From Streptomyces hokutonensis (GTDB taxonomy: Bacteria; Actinomycetota; Actinomycetes; Streptomycetales; Streptomycetaceae): a stretch of 64,000 nucleotides of DNA. Position numbers and translations under genes: made by a program. Numbering within the stretch: the stretch's first letter is position 1; the number at the start of each line of letters is the position of its first letter. Location: contig NZ_BARG01000033.1 in NCBI RefSeq assembly GCF_000376565.1, forward strand, positions 124,001 through 188,000. The letters are read 5' to 3'. Positions 8,569 through 16,051 of the stretch are shown here, one piece after another. The notes under the pieces were generated by a model. The model did no database searches, had not been told where the DNA came from, and saw only the letters and a list, made by a program, of their open reading frames with translations.

Positions 8569-10491
8569 ATGGACCTACGACAACAGCAGCAGAACATGAC
8601 GGAGCGCTACCGGGACACGGTGGCCCAACGCGCGGACATCCGGCGGCGGCAGGCGGAGACCGGCACGCCCTTCGCCGCCGACAGCGAGGAGCAGCTGCGC
8701 GCCCGCGCGGAGCGGCTGTTGCGGAAGGGGGAGGTCGATCCGGGTGCCCTGCCGTCCGACGGGGAACCGGTGCGTCCCGCCGTCGTCTTCGAACGGATCC
8801 TCGGCGCCGCGAGCGAGCTGCAGAGCGTCAACTTCCTTGACCGCGGGGCGCGTGCGGCCCGCGCGGTCGCGCGCGTCTCGATCATCGAGGGCGGCCGGCG
8901 GGCCGGGTTCGCCACCGGATTTCTCGTGGGGGAGCGCCTGCTGCTCACCAACAACCACGTGCTGCCCGACGCGGCGACGGCGACCGGGTCCTTCGCGGAG
9001 TTCGACCTCGAATCCGACGTCGACGGCACGGCCAAACCGGTCGACTCCTACGATCTCGCCCCGGACGAACTGTTCGTCACGGACCCCGCGCTCGACTACA
9101 CACTCGTCGCGGTCTCGGCGGGCGCCGCCGGGACGCGGCCCGGCACGACCCACGGCTGGCTGAAGCTGATCGCGCAGCAGGGGAAGATCGTGATCGGCGA
9201 GCCGGTGAACATCGTCGGCCACCCGGACGCACGGCCCAAGGAGATCGCGGTCCGCGCCAACGAACTCCTCAACCAGTTGCCCGAGTTCCTGCACTACCGC
9301 ACGGACACCGAGCCCGGAAACTCCGGCTCGCCCGTGTTCAACGACCAGTGGGAGGTCGTCGCGCTGCACCACGCCGGAGTGCCCGATCCCGACGGCGCGG
9401 GCTGGATCGCCAACGAAGGAGCCCGGGTCAGCGCCGTCCTGCGGCACCTCGCCGCGGCGGAGCCGCCACCCGAACAGCGGGCGCTGCTCGCCGAGTTGGG
9501 CCCCCAGGCGGTGCCGAGGGAAGCGGCGCCGGCGGTGTCGCCGGACGCTCGTCCCGTCCCGCCGGCCGGAGGCGGGGGAGTTCAGGAGCGGCTCGGCGTC
9601 ACCGGGCGGACCGGCCACGGCCGACCCGTGGTGTTCCTGCACGGCCGCGGGCAGCAGGGACACAACCCCGCCGAGCTGCGCACCGGCTGGTGCGGCGGCC
9701 TGGCCACCGGCCTCGCGGCGGCGGGCCTCGCGCCGCTGGACCCCGCCGATGTCTGGTTCCCCTTCTACGGCGACGCGCTGGCCGCCGCCTCGGTCACCCG
9801 CGAGAGTGTCGCCCCCGGTACGGCGACGACCACGGCCGAGGCGTACGTGCCCGTCGACTCGGCCGCCCGCGCGGTGTACACGGCGCTGCTGACGGAAGCC
9901 GCCGAGGCCGCCGGGATGCCCGCGCCGGAGCGGGCGTCCGATGCCGCGCACGAGTCGGGGCTGCTCGGCGGGGCGGTCGCCGCGCTGCAGCGGCCGTTGT
10001 CCTGGATCGCGGCCCGCAGCGGCCTCGACGACGTCGTGATCGCGACGGTGTTCCGCGATGTAGCGGCCTACCTCGGCAACAAGTCGGTACGCGACGCCGT
10101 GCTGGAGGCGGTGCTGGCCGGGTTGCCCGAAGGCGGCGAGTTCGTGCTGGTCAGCCACAGCCTGGGCACCGTCGTCGCGCTCGACCTGTTCACCAGGCTG
10201 CCGGACCGGACCTCGGTCCCCCTGCTGGTGACCGCGGGCAGCCCGCTCGGACTCGACGCCGTGTACAAGCGGTTGCTCGTCGGCGGACCGGTCCACCCCG
10301 GTCAGGTCGACGTGTGGACCAACGCGTGGGCGGCCGCGGACGCCGTCGCCATCGGCTGTCCGCTCCACGACGACTGGCCACAGGTCCGCGACGTGCTGTG
10401 CCCCAACCGCAAGGACCGGGCGCACGACATCACGCAGTACCTGTCCCACGCCTCCGTCGCGGCCGAGATCGGCCGCGCGGCCCGCCCCTAG
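8569..10491 (+). CDS. Trypsin-like serine protease fused to an alpha/beta hydrolase
   Basis: Two hydrolases sit in one 640-residue chain. The N-terminal half is a chymotrypsin-fold peptidase: His130 in LLTNNHVLPD, Asp176 in DPALDYTLVAV and Ser252 in TEPGNSGSPVFND. After a proline/alanine linker (about 300-345) comes an alpha/beta hydrolase with oxyanion region VVFLHGRGQQGHNP and nucleophile elbow SHSLGT (Ser531). There is no signal peptide and the first 70 residues are charged and helical, so it probably acts inside the cell. Similar trypsin-effector fusions occur in bacterial conflict and stress systems, but I do not recognise this exact pairing. ATG 8569 was chosen for GGAG nine bases upstream; TTG 8542 and ATG 8596 are alternatives. 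Confidence 0.82.
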   Translation: MDLRQQQQNMTERYRDTVAQRADIRRRQAETGTPFAADSEEQLRARAERLLRKGEVDPGALPSDGEPVRPAVVFERILGAASELQSVNFLDRGARAARAVARVSIIEGGRRAGFATGFLVGERLLLTNNHVLPDAATATGSFAEFDLESDVDGTAKPVDSYDLAPDELFVTDPALDYTLVAVSAGAAGTRPGTTHGWLKLIAQQGKIVIGEPVNIVGHPDARPKEIAVRANELLNQLPEFLHYRTDTEPGNSGSPVFNDQWEVVALHHAGVPDPDGAGWIANEGARVSAVLRHLAAAEPPPEQRALLAELGPQAVPREAAPAVSPDARPVPPAGGGGVQERLGVTGRTGHGRPVVFLHGRGQQGHNPAELRTGWCGGLATGLAAAGLAPLDPADVWFPFYGDALAAASVTRESVAPGTATTTAEAYVPVDSAARAVYTALLTEAAEAAGMPAPERASDAAHESGLLGGAVAALQRPLSWIAARSGLDDVVIATVFRDVAAYLGNKSVRDAVLEAVLAGLPEGGEFVLVSHSLGTVVALDLFTRLPDRTSVPLLVTAGSPLGLDAVYKRLLVGGPVHPGQVDVWTNAWAAADAVAIGCPLHDDWPQVRDVLCPNRKDRAHDITQYLSHASVAAEIGRAARP

Positions 10492-10563
10492 GGCCTGTCC
10501 GGTGACGAAGGTCGGCGGCGCGCGGCGGGGGATCCGGCCGGGTTCTCTGGAAAGATCTCCGGC

Positions 10564-10998
10564 ATGAGCGAAAACTCCCTGCGCCTCGTCACCGTCGACC
10601 GCACCGGCCCCGGCCGGTTCACCGCCACCAACGCCCGTGGCGGCACCGTCGAGTTCGGCACCGCGAACGGCGGCGGCACCGAGTTCACCCCCGTCGAGCT
10701 GCTGCTCGCAGCGATCGGGGGCTGCACCGCGGCCGACGTCGACGTGGCCACCACCCGGCACGCCGAGCCGGACGGGTTCACCGTCACGGTGACCGGCAAC
10801 AAGGTCAGCGACGACCTCGGCAACCGGATGACCGACCTCGCGGTCACCTTCGCCGTGACCTTCCCGGCGGGCGAGGCCGGGGACCGGGCCCGCGCCATCC
10901 TGCCCCGGGCGGTCACCGTCTCCCACGACCGGCTGTGCACGGTCAGCCGCACGGTGGAGACCGGCACACCCGTCACCGCGACGATCAAGGACGTCTGA
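10564..10998 (+). CDS. OsmC/Ohr-family protein
   Basis: The 144-residue protein has the OsmC fold pattern with two conserved cysteines: Cys54 in AAIGGCTAADV and Cys125 in HDRLCTVSRT. Family members reduce organic hydroperoxides using these thiols, and their presence suggests activity is retained. GGAAAG lies just upstream of the ATG. It follows the peroxidase and protease-hydrolase genes on the same strand, giving the region an oxidative-stress flavour, though the 72-bp gap does not prove an operon. Its electron donor cannot be told from sequence. Confidence 0.85.
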   Translation: MSENSLRLVTVDRTGPGRFTATNARGGTVEFGTANGGGTEFTPVELLLAAIGGCTAADVDVATTRHAEPDGFTVTVTGNKVSDDLGNRMTDLAVTFAVTFPAGEAGDRARAILPRAVTVSHDRLCTVSRTVETGTPVTATIKDV

Positions 10999-11111
10999 CG
11001 GGCACGGAAGGCTCCCTGTTCTCTGCGGGCCGGTGACAAGGGGTTCGCGAGGCGCTGCGTTCTTGTGAGCACTGCCTGATCCCCGGGGCGCGAGCGCCCT
11101 ACGGTCCGGCC

Positions 11112-12845
11112 ATGAAGACGAGTCGCAGCACAGAACGGACAAGGGCGAGGACGTGGCGCGGTGCCGCGCTTGCGGCACTGTTGACCGCGGGCACGCTCAC
11201 CGCCGCCGCCCCGCAGGCACAGGGCGAGAGCGCGCGCACCGAGACCCCGGTCGCGTCGACGCACCCCGCCGACGGTGTGGTCGAGTCGGTGGTGCGGGTG
11301 AAAGTGCCGTTGCCGCAGTCGTTCGGCGCCCGCCCGGCGGCGTGCGACTGGCTGTCGTATCTGCGCTACCGCTCCGCCGACGGCCCGCGCGCGTCGGCCG
11401 ACGCCGACCGGATCCTCGTGGCCCAGCCCGGCATCCTGGAAGGGGCCGGAGCCTTCGACAGCGTCGCCCGCGACACGGTCGCCCAAGCCGCCGCGCAGGG
11501 ACGGCACTTCGAGCTCTGGGCCCTGGACTGGCGCTCCAACTGCCTTGAGGACCCCACCGGTATCGCCTCCGGCGACCAGCACACGGCCGTCGACTACTAC
11601 TACCGCGGCAAGGCCGTCGACGGCCGGACCTTCGCCGGGTTCGTCGGCAACGACCAGCTCGGCTGGATGGCGAAGCTCGGCATCGAGCAGACCGTGCGGG
11701 ACGAATACGACCTGCTCGTCGCCGAGTTGCCCGACCAGGGCACGCGCAAGAGCAAGGTGCTGTGCGGCGGACACTCGCTCGGCGGGGTGATCACCGGGTA
11801 CTTCGCGGCGGCCGACTTCGACGGGAACCCCGCCACCCTGGCCGACGCCGGACAGAACCAGTGCGCCGGCTACTTCGCCCTCGACACCACGATCTCCACC
11901 TCGCTCGCCGACCTGAGCGGCAGCATCCCCGACGACACCAACCTGCCCGACATCGGGCTCGGTTACGCCGTCGTACAGGCGGGGCTCGACAGCGGGGTGC
12001 TGTCCCGCTCCCTGTCCGCGCCGGTGCTGCTCAACCCAGAGACCATGACCCTGCTCGCCATCGCGGGACTCGGCGCCGTACGCGACCCGGACGGCGAGTC
12101 GGACCTGCCCGCCAACCTCCCCTCCAACGTCAACATCGAGGCCACGAACCGGTTCCTGTTCTCCAAGGACACCGCCACCTTCCTCACCGGCTCACCCGCC
12201 GTGAAGGACTTCCGGCTCACCAACGACGCCGTGCTCGGCGCGCTCATGGACGACAACTCCGAACCGCTGGCGTTCCTGCAGAGCAGCGTGGGCCTCTTCG
12301 ACGGCGGGCCGCTCACCGACAAGAACTTCCCGGCCGCCAACGGGAGTTCGGGGCAGTCGCAGCTGTTCGGCGTCGAGTACAAGGCGATCCCGGCGCAGCC
12401 GCACGGCCCGCTCTACACCTGGCGGAACTACGACCGCGTCGGCGCCGCCGACGACCCCGGGTACCGGTCCGCCGACGGCACCCCCTTCACCAACGCCTCC
12501 AAGGAGGTCACCGACATCCACGAGCTGGCCCGCAGCATGGGCGAGCAGCCGCTGGACTTCACCGAGCAGTACTTCCCGACCAAGCTGGTCACCGACATCG
12601 AGCTGGCCACCTCACCGCAGGTCAAGCAACTCGTCGTCCACCCGGGCGGGTTGACCGCCGACCCGACGCTCACCGTGCTCGCGGGCGACGGACTCCTCGC
12701 GGGCCGCATCCCGACCGACCTGCACCCGGTGATCGCCCCCGGATACCAGCACTTGGACGTCCTGACGGCGGCGCCCGTCCAGAACAACGGCCGGCCCGAG
12801 ATCGTCTCCAGCAGCCTCGCGGGATTCGCCGCAGCGCCCAAGTAG
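11112..12845 (+). CDS. Secreted alpha/beta hydrolase of unknown substrate
   Basis: The product has 577 residues with a basic, then hydrophobic, then AQG signal peptide (about 1-38). The nucleophile elbow CGGHSLGGVITGYF places Ser222 as the probable catalytic residue. The fold and length resemble secreted lipase/esterase-like proteins of streptomycetes, but I do not recognise a characterised relative. The gene converges on the cutinase gene and both end at a shared strong hairpin. Its place beside a cutinase and an Ag85-fold esterase makes a lipid ester substrate plausible (inference only). Confidence 0.75.
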   Translation: MKTSRSTERTRARTWRGAALAALLTAGTLTAAAPQAQGESARTETPVASTHPADGVVESVVRVKVPLPQSFGARPAACDWLSYLRYRSADGPRASADADRILVAQPGILEGAGAFDSVARDTVAQAAAQGRHFELWALDWRSNCLEDPTGIASGDQHTAVDYYYRGKAVDGRTFAGFVGNDQLGWMAKLGIEQTVRDEYDLLVAELPDQGTRKSKVLCGGHSLGGVITGYFAAADFDGNPATLADAGQNQCAGYFALDTTISTSLADLSGSIPDDTNLPDIGLGYAVVQAGLDSGVLSRSLSAPVLLNPETMTLLAIAGLGAVRDPDGESDLPANLPSNVNIEATNRFLFSKDTATFLTGSPAVKDFRLTNDAVLGALMDDNSEPLAFLQSSVGLFDGGPLTDKNFPAANGSSGQSQLFGVEYKAIPAQPHGPLYTWRNYDRVGAADDPGYRSADGTPFTNASKEVTDIHELARSMGEQPLDFTEQYFPTKLVTDIELATSPQVKQLVVHPGGLTADPTLTVLAGDGLLAGRIPTDLHPVIAPGYQHLDVLTAAPVQNNGRPEIVSSSLAGFAAAPK

Positions 12846-12855
12846 CACACCGACA

Positions 12856-12885
12856 GGGGCCCGGGAGGATCAACTCCCGGGCCCC
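12856..12885. terminator. Bidirectional terminator between convergent hydrolase and cutinase genes
   Basis: A perfect 12-bp stem, GGGGCCCGGGAG (12856-12867) with CTCCCGGGCCCC (12874-12885), has the 6-nt loop GATCAA. It lies between two convergent stop codons and can work in both directions. Confidence 0.9.
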
Positions 12886-12901
12886 ACGGCGCTGTTGTGG
12901 C

Positions 12902-13543
12902 TCAGACCTTGCCCGCCGCGAACGTCGCCGCCGCACCGGCGTCGGAGGTGTAACCGAGGTGGGCCAGCACGTCCGTCCCGCCGTTCTGGCAGATCGGGTC
13001 ACCGGTGGCGCAGAAGTCGATGGTGCGGCTCTGATAGGTGCCGGTGACGCTCCTGCCGAGAGCGCGGATCGGGTTGCCAAAGAGCAGCACCGCGGCGACC
13101 TTCGGCTCGACCGCCGCCGGGATCGTCGCCACGATCGGGCTGCCGACCACCGCGCCGTCACTGCTGATCCCCATGGAGTTGTCGACGACATTCGCGCCCT
13201 GCGAATAGCCGACGAGAATGAAACGCTGATTCGGACAGGCCGCCGCCTGCGCGTTGAGGTGATTCACCACGTCGAGATTCCCCGTCGCTGCGGACGTCAG
13301 GGAAAGGTCGGCGGGATAGTTCACCGCATAGCTGGAGAGGGTCTTTCCGGTGATTTTCTGCTGGAGCGCGGAGAACACCGGGTCGCCCACGATCAGACCG
13401 AGAGTACCCGGCTCGAAGGTGCCGCGAGCGGCCACGACGTCGAGGTCCGCGCAGGTGGCGGCGGACGCCGAAGGCGCGGTGAGAGTGGCGAGACCGGCTC
13501 CGCCGAGCAGCGAGAGCGCGGCCAGGCACAAGCGAATACGCAT
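12902..13543 (-). CDS. Secreted cutinase-family serine esterase
   Basis: This 213-residue protein has a signal peptide (about 1-29, cleaved near SASAA). The cutinase triad is complete: Ser114 in GYSQGANV, Asp182 in ATGDPICQNGG and His195 in LAHLGY. Four cysteines (31, 103, 178, 185) fit the two family disulfides. Cutinases cleave plant cutin or other lipid esters; the actinobacterial cutinase-like family also includes mycolate thioesterase/phospholipase Rv3802c, which lies next to fadD32 and pks13 in mycobacteria. It is the last minus-strand gene of the Pks13-like region but has its own upstream palindrome. AAAGGA precedes the ATG. Confidence 0.92.
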   Translation of the reverse strand: MRIRLCLAALSLLGGAGLATLTAPSASAATCADLDVVAARGTFEPGTLGLIVGDPVFSALQQKITGKTLSSYAVNYPADLSLTSAATGNLDVVNHLNAQAAACPNQRFILVGYSQGANVVDNSMGISSDGAVVGSPIVATIPAAVEPKVAAVLLFGNPIRALGRSVTGTYQSRTIDFCATGDPICQNGGTDVLAHLGYTSDAGAAATFAAGKV

Positions 13544-13562
13544 GAGAATCCTTTGAGGGTGG

Positions 13563-13579
13563 GGCGCGTGTCACGCGCC
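13563..13579. promoter_or_regulatory. Perfect 17-bp palindrome upstream of the cutinase gene
   Basis: GGCGCGTG-T-CACGCGCC lies 20 bp before the cutinase ATG, in the promoter or leader region. Eight-base arms around a single central base suit a dimeric repressor more than a terminator, since a one-base loop cannot fold. The binding protein is unknown; the neighbouring PucR-type regulator is a candidate. Confidence 0.45.
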
Positions 13580-13638
13580 TGTGGAAAGGACACCTCGAAG
13601 GTATTCGCGTTGTTTCACCGGGTGTTATGGACGGGAAT

Positions 13639-14892
13639 TCAGAAACCGTCCCTGTTTTTGTCGGCGCGTGAGTCGCGCTCGCTCTCCCGCGACGCCGCCG
13701 AACGCAGCGCGAGAATCAGGTCCAGGCGGGTGCCGGGGTCGTGCAGGGACTCGCCGAAGAGCTTCTCCAGCTGGCGCAGGCGGTAGCGGACCGTCTGCGG
13801 GTGGATGTGCAGCCGGGCGGCGACATCGGGGACGTTGCTGCCGCTGAGCAGCCAGGCGAGCAAGGTCTCGGCCAGCCGGGCGCGTTGGCCCTCGGACGCC
13901 GCGTCGAGCGGTGCCAGGACCCGGGCCTCCAACTGCGCGAGCAGCGGCTCGTCGCCGTGCAGCAGCAGCGTCGAGAGATGGTCGGCGCACAGCACCACGC
14001 CCTGCCGGGGCAGCACCCCGCGCCCCATCAGCCCCAGCGCCCGCGTGGCCCAGCGCAACGACCGCGCCGCCTCCGCCACCGGGACCGTGGGACCGACCGC
14101 CGCCGGACGGCCGCCCAGGCCCAGCACGAACGACCGCCCGCCGAACCGGCCGTAGCCCTCCGGGTCCGGCACCAGCACACGCGGTGGCCGTGAGTCCATG
14201 TCGGCCAGCGCGCCGGGCATCGCCGGCGGCCGGTCCTCCGTGCGCGGGTCCGCCGGTGCCGCCAGCGCGATGACGGCGACCCGCGAAGGCACCCGCCACC
14301 GCGCGCCGTGCGCCAGGTCCTGCACCTCCTCCGGGGACACCGGCCCATCGCCAAGGAGCAGATCGAGCAGCCGTCCGCGCCGCCGCTCCAGCTCGTCCGC
14401 GCTGCCGGACCGCGCGTCCGCGTAACCGGCGGCCGCCGCCTCGGCGACCTCGTGCACGGTCCGGAAGGCCAACTCGCCCAGCGCGGCGACGACTTGCGAG
14501 TCCAGGCCGAGTTCCTCCGCCGTCCGCCCCATCAACCGCCAGGCGTGCAGCCCGCCGACCCGTAACGCGGACTGCACCGCGTCCAGACTGCGGCCCTCCA
14601 GCGCCACACCGCGCCCGATCTCGTAGTACGTCGTGGCCATCGCGGCCCGCTGGTCGCGCGGGTCGGCGATGTGGTCGATGAACAGGGTGAGCGCCTGCAC
14701 CACACCGGCCCGCAGATTCTCGCGGTAGACGGCACCGGACGGCAGCCCGTACTCGGGCACCTGTCTGCGGACCTCCTCCTCCACCTCGTCGGCCACACGC
14801 GGCAGTTGGGCGCGCAGCAGCTCGGCCAGCTCGGGCGGGACCGGGGTGGCGGCGGGATCGGCGGGAACTCCGCGCGGGGTGGGGACGGCCAC
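13639..14892 (-). CDS. PucR/CdaR-type transcriptional regulator
   Basis: The 417-residue protein ends in the PucR C-terminal helix-turn-helix: SGSNVPDVAARLHIHPQTVR followed by YRLRQLEKLFGE (about 360-400). The N-terminal part is a helical RsbR/PucR-like sensor (about 20-160), then a GGDEF-related CdaR-type middle. I chose GTG 14892 because GGAAAGGAG lies eight bases upstream; GTG 14901 would overlap that site. It sits between the Ag85-fold esterase and cutinase on the same strand, so it may control the Pks13-like cluster, but its ligand cannot be read. Confidence 0.82.
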   Translation of the reverse strand: MAVPTPRGVPADPAATPVPPELAELLRAQLPRVADEVEEEVRRQVPEYGLPSGAVYRENLRAGVVQALTLFIDHIADPRDQRAAMATTYYEIGRGVALEGRSLDAVQSALRVGGLHAWRLMGRTAEELGLDSQVVAALGELAFRTVHEVAEAAAAGYADARSGSADELERRRGRLLDLLLGDGPVSPEEVQDLAHGARWRVPSRVAVIALAAPADPRTEDRPPAMPGALADMDSRPPRVLVPDPEGYGRFGGRSFVLGLGGRPAAVGPTVPVAEAARSLRWATRALGLMGRGVLPRQGVVLCADHLSTLLLHGDEPLLAQLEARVLAPLDAASEGQRARLAETLLAWLLSGSNVPDVAARLHIHPQTVRYRLRQLEKLFGESLHDPGTRLDLILALRSAASRESERDSRADKNRDGF

Positions 14893-14924
14893 GACGGACA
14901 CTCCTTTCCCCCGGAGGCGGCTCA

Positions 14925-14946
14925 CCCACGGGCCGTTGCCCGTGGG
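14925..14946 (-). terminator. Hairpin between the Ag85-fold esterase and the PucR regulator
   Basis: CCCACGGG (14925-14932) pairs perfectly with CCCGTGGG (14939-14946) around a 6-nt loop. On the minus strand it lies after the esterase stop at 15015 and just before the ribosome site of the regulator. It may end the Pks13-like operon or attenuate read-through. Confidence 0.5.
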
Positions 14947-15014
14947 ACGAGGGGGACGTCCCGTGTTGGACGGCCGTCCCCTGCGCTCCGTTCCGTGCCC
15001 CGGCTGCACCGACA

Positions 15015-16022
15015 TCACTCCGGCAGCCCCAGCGCTGCGGCGAGCATCGGCCACGAGGCCGTGAACTCCCCTTTCCAGTAGGCCCAGCTGTGCCCACCGC
15101 CCGGATAGAAGTGGGCGGTGACCGGAATGCCGAGAAGCGCGAGCACACCGGTGAAACTGTGCGCGGACGGCCACAGCAGACTCTCCAGCGCCTCGGGCAG
15201 CCAGTCGCCCGAACCCCCGGCCAGACCACTGCCGTTGGACACGTACAGGGGTGTGCCGCGCAACCCGCCTGCCCGCGCGCGCGGATTGAAGGCACGCCAA
15301 GTCAGCCCGTCCAGAAGGGGGTTGCCCCACAGCGTGCGGGGCGCCAGACTCTCCCGGGCCACGATGGCGTCCACCAGGGAGGGCACTCCGGGCGCCGTGG
15401 TGTCGAGGATCCCGCTGTAGGACGCTGCGGCGGTGAACGCGCCCGGGTGCCGGGCCGCGTGCGCCATCGCGCCGTAGCCCCCGGTGGACACCCCGGCGAC
15501 CGCCCGCACACTGGAAGCCCGGTAGTCGCGGGCCAACAGCGCCGGAACCTCGAGGAGTTGGAAGGTCTCGTAGTCGGGCCCCTCGCGCCAGACGCTGGGG
15601 ATACCGGTCGGACCCGCGTCCGGCATCGCGACGATGAGATCGCGCCCCTCGGTGAAGGCCTCGATGTCCGTCTCCCGGGTCCAGGACGTGTAGTCGTCGT
15701 GCGCCCCGTGCAGCAGATACAGCACGGGATACGTCCGACCGGGCTGCGCGGCGAAGTCCGACGGCAGGATCAGCCGCACCGGCGCACTGCGACCCAGCGC
15801 GGCCGAGGACACCGACACGTCGAAGGTCCGAGCCGAGACCTGCGTCGCGGCCCGGGCCCGGCCCACGCCGGCCGTGGCACCGAAGAGGACGGCGAGCCCG
15901 GTGGCCGCGGCGAACCGCGTGGCGGCACGGCGGGACATCCCGCCGGGAGGGCGCTGCGGGAGGGCGGTGCGTGGGGAGATCCCGGAGGCGGGCTGTGGTG
16001 CGGCGGGGCGGTGGTGCGGCAT
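15015..16022 (-). CDS. Secreted esterase with the antigen 85 / esterase D fold
   Basis: The 335-residue product has a long N-region with a twin-arginine-like SRRAATRF then a hydrophobic stretch ending ARA (about residues 29-60). The PF00756-type esterase domain shows PVLYLLHGAHDDYTSW (oxyanion loop), nucleophile VAGVSTGGYGAM and histidine region YPGGGHSWAYW. Mycobacterial Ag85 mycolyltransferases share this fold and transfer mycolates outside the cell, but such esterases are also common in streptomycetes without mycolates. It starts 29 bp after the Pks13-like stop with GAGGAG six bases before ATG 16022, so it is probably the last gene of that operon. Transfer of the Pks13 product is inference. 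Confidence 0.85.
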   Translation of the reverse strand: MPHHRPAAPQPASGISPRTALPQRPPGGMSRRAATRFAAATGLAVLFGATAGVGRARAATQVSARTFDVSVSSAALGRSAPVRLILPSDFAAQPGRTYPVLYLLHGAHDDYTSWTRETDIEAFTEGRDLIVAMPDAGPTGIPSVWREGPDYETFQLLEVPALLARDYRASSVRAVAGVSTGGYGAMAHAARHPGAFTAAASYSGILDTTAPGVPSLVDAIVARESLAPRTLWGNPLLDGLTWRAFNPRARAGGLRGTPLYVSNGSGLAGGSGDWLPEALESLLWPSAHSFTGVLALLGIPVTAHFYPGGGHSWAYWKGEFTASWPMLAAALGLPE

Positions 16023-16051
16023 GGCGGCTCCTCGGTCGGGTCGGCGGGTCC

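Noticed and set aside
11086..11099. GGGCGC-GA-GCGCCC upstream of the secreted hydrolase as a regulatory palindrome
   Set aside because: Short all-GC palindromes of this kind are expected by chance in DNA of this composition, and nothing else supports it.
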